A stretch of 56,402 bases of DNA from Verrucomicrobiota bacterium (GTDB taxonomy: Bacteria > Verrucomicrobiota > Verrucomicrobiia > Chthoniobacterales > JAFAMB01): assembly GCA_019247695.1 (NCBI GenBank), contig JAFBAP010000078.1, positions 1-56,402 on the forward strand, written 5' to 3'. Below, in pieces: positions 8,115 through 16,765 of the stretch. Below the pieces are notes generated by a model. The model did not search any database and was not told the origin of the DNA. It worked only from the letters and a program-made list of their open reading frames with translations. Within the stretch, counting starts at the first letter, position 1. The number at the start of each line of letters is the position of its first letter. Position numbers and translations under genes: made by a program.

Positions 8115-10408
8115 ATTTAGCGGTAGAAGAAATCACGACCGACCTCCTCTTAAGCGGTTCCCGGCGCGTCCACCTCATCGGCGTCGCGGGATCCGGCATG
8201 AGCGGTTTGGCGGGGTTGCTGCTGGCGTTAGGGCATGAGGTCAGCGGCTCGGATCGCGTCAGCACGGGCGAGATCCAAAGGCTGCAGAAGCTCGGTCTGA
8301 GGTTTCACCTGCCGCAGACGGCAGAAACCGTCCACGGGGCTGAGTTAATCATTTACTCGTCGGCGATCCGGACCGGGAACCCTGCTTTCGACGAGGCGCG
8401 TCGTCTCGGGCTGCCGATGCTGCGCCGGGCTGAAGCGCTTGCCGCCGTGATGTCATTGAAGAAGGGCATCGTGATTGCCGGGATGCACGGCAAAACGACG
8501 ACCACGGCGATGGCCGCCCACGTCTTGCGCTGCGGCCGGATGAAGCCGTCCCACTACGTCGGCGCAGAAATTCCCCTGCTCGGCACGAACGCCTGGTGGG
8601 AAAGCGAAGGCGAATACTTCGTGGCGGAAGGGGACGAGAGCGACGGCACCCTGACCCAGTATAAGCCGGAGCATTGCATCCTTCTGAACGTCGAGGAGGA
8701 ACACCTCGATTACTACGAAGATCTTCCGGCGATCGAGCGCGTGTTCCGGACGTTTCTTGAACAGACGCGCGGCACGGCCTTTTACTGCGTGGATGACCCG
8801 CACGCGGCGCGGCTGGGCGGGGCGCACCCGCAGGCCGTCAGCTTCGGATTCGGCGAGCGCGCCGATTACCGAGGCGGCGCGGTTTCGGCCACCGCGTTCG
8901 GCTCGGATTTTGAAGTCAGTGGCCGCGGCCGCTTTTTGGGGCGGGTCTTCCTCGGGGTACCGGGACACCACAACGTAAGCAACGCGCTTGGGGTGATCGC
9001 CCTGGCCCTTGAACTCGGCCTTGAATTCAGGGACGTGGCCGGCGCGCTCGAGTCGTTCCGCGGCGCTCGCCGCCGGTTTGAGGTGAAGCTGGCCGGCCCG
9101 GAATACACGGTCATCGACGATTACGGCCACCATCCTACCGAGATCAGGGCGACCCTCGCCACGGCCAAGGCTTTGGATTGCGCGCGCATCCTGGTGATGT
9201 TCCAACCGCATCGCTACAGCCGCACCCTGGCGCTCAAGGAAGAATTCGGACGGGCGTTTGCGGGCGCCGGCCTGGTCTATGTAACTGAAGTTTATGCGGC
9301 CAGCGAACGGCCGATCGCGGGAGTTGACGGCAACCTGATCGTGAGTTCGGCGCGGGCGCAAGGCTTCGACCAAGTCCATTACTTTCCGAAACGCCAGGCC
9401 TTGCATCGTGAAGTCGGCCGGGTGGCGCGGCCGGGCGACCTGATCATCAGCCTCGGGGCTGGGGACATCCACGAAGAGGCCGCCAAACTGGTGCAGGATT
9501 TGCAATTGGCGGCCGAACTGCGCGAAGTGATCGGCGCGGGCGAGGTCCGCCTCTACGAGCCGCTTTCGAAACATACTACCCTGCGGGTGGGCGGACCGGC
9601 GCAATTCTGGGTCGAGCCGGAAACGTGCGCCGGGCTGTCCAGCCTGCTGGCCTTTTGCTCCGCGCGGCGCTTGCCGGTTTTTGTGCTCGGACGGGGGTCG
9701 AACCTGCTCGTGCGCGACGGCGGCATCCCCGGAGTCGTGATTCACCTCGACCGCGGCGATTTCCTCTCCCTCAAGGTGCGAGGCCACGAGATCCATGCCG
9801 GGGCCGGGCTCCGGCTGAAGCAGGTTTGCGCGGCTGCCCGAACGGCGGGCCTGGGCGGTTTCGAGTGGATGGAAGGCATTCCCGGCAGCGTGGGGGGGTG
9901 CCTCCGGATGAACGCCGGCGCCATGGGGTCGGAAGCGTTTCAACAGGTCGTCAGCGTGCAAACGATGAACGTGCGCGGCGAGTTTGAGACCTTGTATCCG
10001 GACCAGATGGACGTGCGCTACCGCAACGTGCCGGCCCTGTCGGACCGTATCGCCGTGTCAGCGGGGTTTCGAGGTTTCCCGGCCTCCCTCGACGAAATCA
10101 ATGACCGCCTCGAGGCGTCGATCCGGAAACGAAAAGCCACCCAGCCGATCGCGGCGAGTGCGGGGTGTATCTTCAAAAATCCGGTTGAATGCCCTGCGGG
10201 CAGGCTGGTGGAAGAACTCGGGTTAAAAAACCTGTCGGCCGGCGCAGCCCGCGTATCGGAAGTGCATGGCAATTTCATCGTGAACGACGGGGGCGCCAAG
10301 GCTTCCGACGTGCTCGATCTGATCGAGGAAATTCGGAGTGTAGCCAAACGGAGCCGAGGCATCGACCTCGAGACGGAAGTTCAGATTATAGGAGTTGCGG
10401 ATGCATAG
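8111..10408 (+). CDS. murC-murB: MurC-MurB fusion: UDP-MurNAc--L-Ala ligase and UDP-GlcNAc-enolpyruvate reductase
   Basis: One 765-residue frame joins two enzymes. Residues 1 to about 460 are MurC: a GVAGSGMSGLA nucleotide loop at 24-34, GMHGKTTTT at 124-132, EGDESDGTL and DDYGHHPTEI. From about 475 to 765 it is MurB: RVGGPAQFW, the FAD-binding GRGSNLLV near 526, GIPGSVGG, and AGCIFKNP near 685, where a cysteine stands at the place where many MurB proteins have the proton-donating serine. MurB reduces enolpyruvyl-GlcNAc to UDP-MurNAc and MurC adds L-alanine, so consecutive steps are tethered. MurC-MurB fusions occur in Verrucomicrobia and relatives. It overlaps murG by four bases and ddl by eight. 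Confidence 0.95.
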   Translation: MNLAVEEITTDLLLSGSRRVHLIGVAGSGMSGLAGLLLALGHEVSGSDRVSTGEIQRLQKLGLRFHLPQTAETVHGAELIIYSSAIRTGNPAFDEARRLGLPMLRRAEALAAVMSLKKGIVIAGMHGKTTTTAMAAHVLRCGRMKPSHYVGAEIPLLGTNAWWESEGEYFVAEGDESDGTLTQYKPEHCILLNVEEEHLDYYEDLPAIERVFRTFLEQTRGTAFYCVDDPHAARLGGAHPQAVSFGFGERADYRGGAVSATAFGSDFEVSGRGRFLGRVFLGVPGHHNVSNALGVIALALELGLEFRDVAGALESFRGARRRFEVKLAGPEYTVIDDYGHHPTEIRATLATAKALDCARILVMFQPHRYSRTLALKEEFGRAFAGAGLVYVTEVYAASERPIAGVDGNLIVSSARAQGFDQVHYFPKRQALHREVGRVARPGDLIISLGAGDIHEEAAKLVQDLQLAAELREVIGAGEVRLYEPLSKHTTLRVGGPAQFWVEPETCAGLSSLLAFCSARRLPVFVLGRGSNLLVRDGGIPGVVIHLDRGDFLSLKVRGHEIHAGAGLRLKQVCAAARTAGLGGFEWMEGIPGSVGGCLRMNAGAMGSEAFQQVVSVQTMNVRGEFETLYPDQMDVRYRNVPALSDRIAVSAGFRGFPASLDEINDRLEASIRKRKATQPIAASAGCIFKNPVECPAGRLVEELGLKNLSAGAARVSEVHGNFIVNDGGAKASDVLDLIEEIRSVAKRSRGIDLETEVQIIGVADA

Positions 10409-11345
10409 TTTTCTGGCGGGACAAAAGGTGGTGGTATTGTGCGGCGGTCCTGGCGCGGAGCGCGAGGTGTCGCTCCGGTCAGGCGCGGCGGTGGGCAAAG
10501 CGTTGCGGGCGCTCGACGCGGAAGTCGTCCTGATGGATGCAGGAGCGGATGGAACCCTTCAGTTGCCCGACGCCGTGGATGTGGTGTTCAACGCGCTGCA
10601 CGGGACCTTCGGCGAGGATGGCACGGTCCAGCGCCTGCTTGAGGAGCAAGGGGTGCCGTACACCGGGGAGAACGTGGCCGGCAGCCGGTTGGCATTCGAC
10701 AAGATCGCATCCAAACAGCGCTTCATCGAGCGCGGCGTGCCGACGGCGGCCTACATCACCGTACGCAGGGGGGATTCCGGCCGGCCGAGCTTCGCTTTGC
10801 CGGCGGTGGTCAAGGTCCCCTGCCAGGGGTCCAGCGTCGGCATTTACATCGTCAGGACCGAAGCGGAATTCGACGCTGCCGTGGCGGCGGCTTTCGCTCA
10901 GACCGGCGAAATTCTGATCGAGGAATTTGTCGAAGGCCGCGAACTCACGGTCGGCATCCTGGGCAGGCAGGCGCTGCCGGTGATCGAGATCCGGCCGAAA
11001 GGCGGTTTCTACAGTTACGAAAACAAGTATACCTGGACCAACCGGGGGGGCGCCGCGGAACACGAGTGCCCGGCCGCGCTGGATCCCGCGGTCACCCGCC
11101 TCGTCCAGGAAACCGCGCTGGCCGCGCATCGTGCGCTCGATCTGGAAGTCTACTCGCGAGTGGACGTTATCCTGGACCGGCGAGGCCGGCCCTACGTGCT
11201 GGAGGTCAACACCATCCCGGGAATGACCGAAACCAGCCTGCTGCCTGAGGCCGCCGGGGTTGCCGGCCTTTCCATGCCGAAGCTTTGCGAAAAGATCGTT
11301 GAGCTCTCCCTCGACAAGCGGACCTCGAACCAGCGCCAATGGTAA
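10401..11345 (+). CDS. ddl: Ddl, D-alanine--D-alanine ligase
   Basis: Ddl makes the D-Ala-D-Ala dipeptide used by MurF. The 314-residue ATP-grasp protein shows the N-terminal GGPGAEREVSL motif, NALHGTFGEDG, PYTGEN, VKVPCQGSSVG, EEFVEGRELTVG and the C-terminal VLEVNTIPGMT metal-binding segment. I choose ATG 10401, six bases after GGAG; a TTG two codons upstream is in frame but less likely. The start lies inside the end of murC-murB and the stop overlaps ftsQ by seven bases. The residue pattern fits D-Ala-D-Ala rather than D-lactate specificity, although this cannot be proved by eye. Confidence 0.94.
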   Translation: MHSFLAGQKVVVLCGGPGAEREVSLRSGAAVGKALRALDAEVVLMDAGADGTLQLPDAVDVVFNALHGTFGEDGTVQRLLEEQGVPYTGENVAGSRLAFDKIASKQRFIERGVPTAAYITVRRGDSGRPSFALPAVVKVPCQGSSVGIYIVRTEAEFDAAVAAAFAQTGEILIEEFVEGRELTVGILGRQALPVIEIRPKGGFYSYENKYTWTNRGGAAEHECPAALDPAVTRLVQETALAAHRALDLEVYSRVDVILDRRGRPYVLEVNTIPGMTETSLLPEAAGVAGLSMPKLCEKIVELSLDKRTSNQRQW

Positions 11346-12406
11346 AAAAAATTCCGCCCAGGCAGAATCGCCGGGTCTCGACGGGACGCCAGCGTCGCGA
11401 TCAATACCTGCTCGACGTCAAGGTGCGCGCGCACAAAGCGGCCGCGCAACGGACCCAACGCGTGATTTTTTTGTCCTGTATTCTGGTGACGGCGCTGGCC
11501 GTCGTGGGCGGCATCACCTTCGGTACAAAGAGCGCCTTGAATGCGCTCTTTTTCAAAAACCCGGATTACCGCGTCAAAACCATCGAGATCGTCTCGGACG
11601 GCAATCTTAGCCGGGAAGCCATCCTGCGGGCCTGCAATCTGAGCGAGGGCATGAACATTTTCTCGGTCAACCTCCCGCAGGTACGGGAAAGTCTCGGCAG
11701 CCTTCCGCAGATCGAAGACAGCCGCGTCGAACGCATTCTCCCCGATCGTCTGGTGATCAAAGTCCAGGAACGGCGCCCGGTGGCGTGGGTGGTTCCTCCG
11801 GAGACAAACCTGGCCTCGTTTAACTTCGAAAACGCCTACCTCATTGACCGGCGGGGCGTTCTGCTCAAAACCAAATCCATCGCCCCCGAGTACCGCGGCC
11901 TGCCTGCGATTTCAGGGGTCAAGACCAGCAACTATTCGCCCGGGCAGGCACTCGATCAGGACGAAGTGCGGGCAGCATTGGACCTTATCCGGATCAACTC
12001 CGAGATCCTGCAGACCCGCTTCCAGATCCGGAGCATTGACGTCTCGAAAGGGTATTGCCTGGTCGCCACCGACCGCCAAAAGGCCAGCGTGACGTTTAAC
12101 CTGGATAACCTCGAGTGGCAACTGCACCGGCTCGCCCTCCTGCTCGACTACTGCGAGCAGAACAGCAAGGCGCTGCAAACAGCGAACCTGATGGCCGAAC
12201 GCAACGTGCCCGTGACCTTCGTCCCGGAGGAAACGCCTGAAACGCTGGATGACCCCGAGGAAATCGATCAGCAGCCCGAGGTCATCATCCCCCACAACGC
12301 CGCCAAACCCGCCGGCAAGGTTATCATCGGCAGAAACAAGGCCGAGGGCCGGAGAACAAAGGGCGGGGTGCCGAAAAAAGCGTCGCACGTACGGCATGCC
12401 CTCTAA
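11339..12406 (+). CDS. ftsQ: FtsQ/DivIB-like divisome protein with POTRA domain
   Basis: This 355-residue protein has a basic cytoplasmic N terminus of about 40 residues, one membrane segment at about 41-62, and a periplasmic region starting with a POTRA-like domain at about 78-147 (YRVKTIEIVSDGNLSREAIL and onward). FtsQ links FtsB/FtsL and other divisome parts in the periplasm. Overall sequence conservation in this family is weak, so the call rests on topology, POTRA pattern and position between ddl and ftsA, which is the classical place. The C terminus past about residue 300 is hydrophilic and acidic, then basic, and probably disordered. It overlaps ddl by seven bases. Confidence 0.86.
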   Translation: MVKKIPPRQNRRVSTGRQRRDQYLLDVKVRAHKAAAQRTQRVIFLSCILVTALAVVGGITFGTKSALNALFFKNPDYRVKTIEIVSDGNLSREAILRACNLSEGMNIFSVNLPQVRESLGSLPQIEDSRVERILPDRLVIKVQERRPVAWVVPPETNLASFNFENAYLIDRRGVLLKTKSIAPEYRGLPAISGVKTSNYSPGQALDQDEVRAALDLIRINSEILQTRFQIRSIDVSKGYCLVATDRQKASVTFNLDNLEWQLHRLALLLDYCEQNSKALQTANLMAERNVPVTFVPEETPETLDDPEEIDQQPEVIIPHNAAKPAGKVIIGRNKAEGRRTKGGVPKKASHVRHAL

Positions 12407-12427
12407 ACTCGAGAAGGTTCGACTGGA

Positions 12428-13636
12428 ATGGCTAAAGATAATATTTTCGCAGGCCTTGAGATCGGTACCTCGAAGGTTTGCGTCGTGGTGGCCGAAGCGC
12501 GTCATGACGGCACCGTAAAGGTATTGGGCATCGGGACGGTTCCCTCGCGCGGTATCCGGAAGGGCGAGATCGTTGATTTCGAAACGGCAAAACGCTGCGT
12601 GCACGATGCCATCGTTGATGCCGAGGAAAAAAGCGACGTCGACATCAGTGAAGTCTATCTCGGTATCACCGGCGGCCACATCCGCAGTTTCAACAACCGG
12701 GGCGTGGTCCTGCTGGAAGACGATCGCGAGGAAATCGAGGAGCACGACCTTAAAGAGGTGTGCAAGAACGCGTGCGACGTCAGCCTGCCGGAACAAAACA
12801 CGATCCTGCACACGATCGTCCAGCGTTACTACGTGGACGGCCGGGACGGCGTGCTCAACCCGGTGGGGCTGTTCGGCAAACAGCTGGAGGCGGATTACCA
12901 CATTGTTTACGGGATCGGTAACCGGATCAAGAACGCCATCCGCTGCGTCAAGGAACTCGATCTGGAGACGACGGACGTGGTGATCAACTCGTTCGCCACG
13001 GCCCAGGCGATTCTCGACAAGAACCAACGGCAACTCGGCGCCATTGTGATCGACATCGGCGGGGGTACCACCGATTACGTCGTGTACGTCGGCGGCGCCG
13101 TCCGTCAAAGCGGCGTCCTGGGCGTCGGCGGCGACCACATCACCAACGACATTTCCATCGGCCTGAAAATCCCGACCGCACGCGCCGAAAGACTGAAGAT
13201 TGAAGAAGGCAACGTCAACCTGGGCACCACCCGTCCCGATGAAACGATCGTCCTGAAAGACGAGACGGGGTTTGCCGGCCGGGAAGTTGAGCGCGAAGTT
13301 CTGAACCAGATTATCCATGCGCGGCTCCGGGAAATCCTGGAGGTCGTGCGTCGTCAGATCGAGGCGGATCAGAAGAGCCTGGACCTGGTGGGCGCCGGCG
13401 TTTTCATTACCGGCGGCTGCAGTCAGATTCGCGGGTTGGAATCTCTGGCGATGGAAGTGTTCAGCATGCCCGTACAGATCGCGCACGCGTTGCCGATCGC
13501 CGGGGTGACCTCGGCCTTCGAGAACCCGCAGTATGCGACCGCCCTGGGGCTTGTCCGGTATGCCCAGTTCATGCACATGGACCGGCCGGCCCCGAGAAGC
13601 ATTTTTGGCCGGTTGAAACGTTTTTTTTTCGCCTGA
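12428..13636 (+). CDS. ftsA: FtsA, actin-like membrane tether for FtsZ
   Basis: FtsA is an ATP-binding actin homologue that anchors FtsZ polymers to the membrane and recruits late divisome proteins. In the 402-residue protein I see phosphate-1 GLEIGTSKV near the start, phosphate-2 VIDIGGGTTDY in the middle, and the adenosine motif FITGGCSQIRG late. The end, SIFGRLKRFFFA, is a basic and aromatic amphipathic helix that fits the membrane-targeting sequence of the family. ATG 12428 follows ftsQ by 21 bases. The ftsA-ftsZ gap is 51 bases and AT-rich, with an AGGAAGGG ribosome site for ftsZ. Confidence 0.95.
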   Translation: MAKDNIFAGLEIGTSKVCVVVAEARHDGTVKVLGIGTVPSRGIRKGEIVDFETAKRCVHDAIVDAEEKSDVDISEVYLGITGGHIRSFNNRGVVLLEDDREEIEEHDLKEVCKNACDVSLPEQNTILHTIVQRYYVDGRDGVLNPVGLFGKQLEADYHIVYGIGNRIKNAIRCVKELDLETTDVVINSFATAQAILDKNQRQLGAIVIDIGGGTTDYVVYVGGAVRQSGVLGVGGDHITNDISIGLKIPTARAERLKIEEGNVNLGTTRPDETIVLKDETGFAGREVEREVLNQIIHARLREILEVVRRQIEADQKSLDLVGAGVFITGGCSQIRGLESLAMEVFSMPVQIAHALPIAGVTSAFENPQYATALGLVRYAQFMHMDRPAPRSIFGRLKRFFFA

Positions 13637-13687
13637 TCGGAAAAATTCAATAAATACCAAAAGCTATAAAACCAGGAAGGGAATGAG

Positions 13688-15013
13688 GTGATCGAATCAA
13701 AGGCTATGGTCCAATTAAACCGGCAATATGAACGCAGTTACAGTTTAGAAGAGCCGATCACGATAAAGGTCGTCGGGGTGGGTGGGGCCGGCTCGAATGC
13801 GTTGGATCGCGTCATGCTGGACGGCATCGATGCGGTGGAGATGGTAGCGATTAACACCGATGCGCAGTCGTTGGCCGCGTCCGTGGCTACCCAGAAAGTT
13901 CAGCTTGGCCGGAGCCTGACGCGCGGCTTGGGGACGGGTGGCGACCCGGAGCTGGGGCTCGCGGCGGCCCAGGAGGCGGTTGAAGAAATCCGGAGCGTCC
14001 TGCGCGGCGGCAACGTCATCTTTATCTGCACGGGGCTGGGGGGCGGCACGGGATCGGGGGCCGGCCCGTTGATCACGCAGCTTGCCAAGGAGAATAACGC
14101 GCTGGTGCTGGTGTTCGCGGCGATGCCTTTCAGCTTCGAGGGCCGGCGCCGATGCCAGCAGGCGGCGACAAGCCTGGCGCAGCTGAGGTCGGTGGCCGAT
14201 GCCGTCGTCTGCTTTGAGAACGACAGGATGGCTGAACTGGCGTTGCCTCGGATGGGAATCCACGAGGCCTTCGCGGCTGCAGACCTGACCATCAGCCAGA
14301 GCATTCGCTCAATCGCCAACCTTCTGCAGCATCCTGGGTTGCTTCACATCGGGTTTGACGACGTGTGCGCCGTCCTGCGTAACGGGGATGCGCGCGCCCT
14401 CTTCGGGTACGGTGAGGCGGAAGGCGAAAATCGGGCGCACGAGGCCCTGACGAGGGCCTTGAAAAGTCCCCTGATGAACCGGGGCGAGTTGCTCGCTGAC
14501 GCCTACCACGCCGTGGTTCATATCTGCGGGGGGACGAGCGTCACCCTGGGCGAGGTGCAAATCGTGATGGAGGAGTTGAACCGGCACATCAACGAACAGA
14601 CCCAGATTTTCATGGGGATCGGGATCAACTCAAAAATGGGGGGCAAACTGTCCGTCAGTGTCCTGAGTTCGCTTGGGGACGGCTCCGTCCGGGCGGTGCA
14701 GCCGCCGCCGGCTCTGCACGCTATACCCTACCAGACGTTGCCTGCGCCCGTTCCGGACACCGGTCCGGACCCTGCCAGGGCGACGGTTTTACCGGATCGT
14801 GCCCGCATTGCCGCAGGCCCGGTGCCTGTGTCCGTTGCCGGTGAGGGTGATCATGGCACGACCGGCCCGTTTCAACCACCGCCTAAGCGGGCGGAAGTGA
14901 TGCAGGCAGAGCCGGCGTCCCGCGGCCGCTTTGACAAGGGTGAGCCGACTATCATCGATGGTCAGAACCTCGACATCCCGACGTTCCTGCGCAAAAACCC
15001 GGAGAATCGTTAG
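13688..15013 (+). CDS. ftsZ: FtsZ, tubulin-like division GTPase with divergent T7 loop
   Basis: FtsZ polymerises with GTP into the Z ring. The 441-residue protein keeps GVGGAGSNALD near 31-40, NTDAQ at 56-60, the GGGTGSG signature at 118-124, FSFEGRRR, and a C-terminal peptide DIPTFLRK at about 429-436 that in the family binds FtsA and other partners, after a long Pro-rich linker. The synergy (T7) loop is altered: where E. coli has N207, D209 and D212, this protein has His220, Gly222 and Asp225, with an extra Asp224. The two acidic residues that aid GTP hydrolysis in the neighbouring subunit are therefore not both in their usual place. GTG 13688 is preferred, six bases after AGGAAGGG; ATG 13706 is possible. 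Confidence 0.94.
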   Translation: MIESKAMVQLNRQYERSYSLEEPITIKVVGVGGAGSNALDRVMLDGIDAVEMVAINTDAQSLAASVATQKVQLGRSLTRGLGTGGDPELGLAAAQEAVEEIRSVLRGGNVIFICTGLGGGTGSGAGPLITQLAKENNALVLVFAAMPFSFEGRRRCQQAATSLAQLRSVADAVVCFENDRMAELALPRMGIHEAFAAADLTISQSIRSIANLLQHPGLLHIGFDDVCAVLRNGDARALFGYGEAEGENRAHEALTRALKSPLMNRGELLADAYHAVVHICGGTSVTLGEVQIVMEELNRHINEQTQIFMGIGINSKMGGKLSVSVLSSLGDGSVRAVQPPPALHAIPYQTLPAPVPDTGPDPARATVLPDRARIAAGPVPVSVAGEGDHGTTGPFQPPPKRAEVMQAEPASRGRFDKGEPTIIDGQNLDIPTFLRKNPENR

Positions 15014-15066
15014 GTGCGATGCGGATCGCGGAAGGCCCGAACCGGCCTGCAGGAAACCGTGACAGC

Positions 15067-15092
15067 CGCCCCCGGGCATGCTTCCGGGGGCG
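15067..15092 (+). terminator. Perfect 9-bp hairpin after ftsZ
   Basis: CGCCCCCGG at 15067-15075 pairs perfectly with CCGGGGGCG at 15084-15092 around an eight-base loop. It stands 54 bases after the ftsZ stop and before the Fur-family gene, the natural end of the dcw operon. No run of T follows, so this is not a classical intrinsic terminator; it may stabilise the 3' end or support factor-dependent termination. Confidence 0.5.
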
Positions 15093-15146
15093 AACCCGAT
15101 ACGTGCTGGACGCGGCCTTTCGAAAAGGGTATATTATCGGCTTGGC

Positions 15147-15794
15147 ATGGCGTTTGAACGCACAGAGTGTATCCTTCATCAGATTTCGCCGAAGGCGTTC
15201 TCCGCCGCTGTGCGTCCCCCGGTGAGTTCGGTTCCGCCAACCGGCCCGGAGGCAAACAAGCATCCGGAGGCCCTGTTCCAGGAAGCGCTCAGCTTCCTGC
15301 GGGAGGGAGGCTACCGGGTGACAAAACCGCGCGAGCTGATCCTGCGTGCGGCCATCTCCTTCACCGGACCGTTCCACGCCGAGGACCTGCTGGCCAAAGC
15401 CCGCGAGATTGACCGGTTGATCTCCCTGGCCACGGTCTACCGGACCTTGCCGATGCTGCTGGACAGCCGTCTCATCCGGGAGGTCGAGCTCAACCGCGAA
15501 CACCGCTATTACGAGGTGAACCGGGAGCAATCGCCGGCGGCGTTTCACATCGTGTGTACGGACTGCGGCCAGGTCGTACAGGTGCAGGACGAGTGCATCA
15601 CCCTGCGTGAACGTTTCCTGGCCAATCGCCTGGGCTTCAAGCCGTCAAAACTGAACGTTCGCATTGAGGCGACGTGTCTGGAGTTGCTGCAAACCGGCGA
15701 GTGCCGCCGGCGTGAGCCCGAAAGTCCGCCGGGTGCGGGCTCCAGGGAGGCGTCGCCGAAATTCAAAAGCGAGGCCGGACAGGCCGCCCCTTAA
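15147..15794 (+). CDS. Fur-family metal-responsive transcriptional regulator
   Basis: The 215-residue product has a winged-helix DNA-binding domain at about 43-115 (GYRVTKPRELIL, then ATVYRTLPMLLDS, the typical recognition helix) and a dimerisation domain with HIVCTDCG at 134-141, which gives one CxxC zinc pair. The usual second CxxC is replaced by two cysteines at about 177 and 186 with nine residues between them, so the structural zinc site looks modified. Fur, Zur and PerR subtypes cannot be separated by eye. ATG 15147 gives about 40 extra N-terminal residues; in-frame GTG 15210 or 15222 would give a more typical length. TATATT at about 15130 may be a promoter -10 box. Confidence 0.85.
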   Translation: MAFERTECILHQISPKAFSAAVRPPVSSVPPTGPEANKHPEALFQEALSFLREGGYRVTKPRELILRAAISFTGPFHAEDLLAKAREIDRLISLATVYRTLPMLLDSRLIREVELNREHRYYEVNREQSPAAFHIVCTDCGQVVQVQDECITLRERFLANRLGFKPSKLNVRIEATCLELLQTGECRRREPESPPGAGSREASPKFKSEAGQAAP

Positions 15795-15855
15795 GGCGCC
15801 GCGCCTGTGTCTTGCCTCAAGCCGCGTTTCGGCTCCGGATCAGTCGGTCAGTCAA

Positions 15856-16590
15856 TCAATCGTTGCGCCGGATCTTCGAGAGAAGCCGCAGGATTTCCAG
15901 GTAAAGCCAGACCAGGGTCACGGTCAGGGCAAAGGCGCTGTACCACTCCATCCACTGCGGGGCGCGGACCTGCACCCCCTGGTCGATGAACTCGAAATCA
16001 AGCACGAGGTTCATCGCCGCCACCGCCGCCACCAGGAGGCTGAATCCTATGCCGACCGGACCTGCATCCTGCAGAAACCCGAATGACTGATGGCTGAACA
16101 GGGAGAAGATCATGTTCCCGAGGTAAAGCAGAACCACCCCGGCAGTTGCCGCCACGATCATGGATCGAAACGTCTGGGAGACGCGGATGAAACCGGCCTG
16201 GTAGCCGGCGAGCAGCGCGAACATCACTGAAAAGGTCAGGCAGACCGTTTGCACCACGATGCCGTGAAAGCGCTGCTCGAAGAAGACGGACACCGACCCG
16301 ATAAACAAGCCTTCGGCCAGGGCGTAACACGGGCCCGAGACCCGGCTCCAGACCGGTCTGAAGGCAGTTACCATCGCCAGGATAAATCCCCCGAGAGCGC
16401 CGCCGAAGGCGAAGGGCGCAGCCAGACCGGGTTCGTGGAGACAAGCGCGCCAGCTGAACGCGGCGGATCCTGCCACGAGCACCAGAAGCAGAAGGGTTCG
16501 ACTGACCACGCCTCGCAAGGTCATCGCGCGAGCCGATGCCGGCAGCGCACGAAACATCGATTCAGTTAAAACCGGATTTGTTGAACGCAT
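15856..16590 (-). CDS. Bax inhibitor-1/YccA-like membrane protein
   Basis: This 244-residue protein has about seven hydrophobic segments and ends in a basic tail (ILRLLSKIRRND). The starting segment MRSTNPVLTES, the YALAEGLFIGSVS stretch and the following acidic residues fit the bacterial Bax-inhibitor-1-like family; better-known relatives such as YetJ behave as pH-sensitive calcium leak channels, but no function is shown for this subgroup. I place the start at ATG 16590; a longer reading to 16794 runs through the downstream part of the sigma-factor region and is unlikely. It is transcribed in the same direction as the sigma gene but separated from it by a terminator, and converges on the Fur-family gene. 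Confidence 0.82.
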   Translation of the reverse strand: MRSTNPVLTESMFRALPASARAMTLRGVVSRTLLLLVLVAGSAAFSWRACLHEPGLAAPFAFGGALGGFILAMVTAFRPVWSRVSGPCYALAEGLFIGSVSVFFEQRFHGIVVQTVCLTFSVMFALLAGYQAGFIRVSQTFRSMIVAATAGVVLLYLGNMIFSLFSHQSFGFLQDAGPVGIGFSLLVAAVAAMNLVLDFEFIDQGVQVRAPQWMEWYSAFALTVTLVWLYLEILRLLSKIRRND

Positions 16591-16692
16591 AAGGAGCTTT
16601 GAAGGAGTTATATTATGCCACAGGCGGGCCGGTTTTGCTCGAAAAACGCGGGTGGCCGGCACACCCGGCGGGACGGAACCGAGGCCGCATTC

Positions 16693-16730
16693 AAAAAAAA
16701 CCAAGGCCGCGCGGCTTGCACTGCGCGGCC
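16693..16730 (-). terminator. Intrinsic terminator of the sigma-factor gene
   Basis: Read on the minus strand, GGCCGCGC pairs with GCGCGGCC (16705-16712 and 16723-16730, ten-base loop), followed after four bases by eight T residues (16693-16700). It lies 35 bases after the sigma-factor stop. This is the clearest intrinsic terminator in the window. Confidence 0.85.
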
Positions 16731-16765
16731 ATCGTTCCGAGAACTTCGTTTCAGGGTTCGACCGT

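Noticed and set aside
13688-15013. FtsZ as a decayed pseudogene
   Set aside because: The frame is full length, GTP-binding motifs and the C-terminal peptide are intact, and it closes a complete dcw operon.
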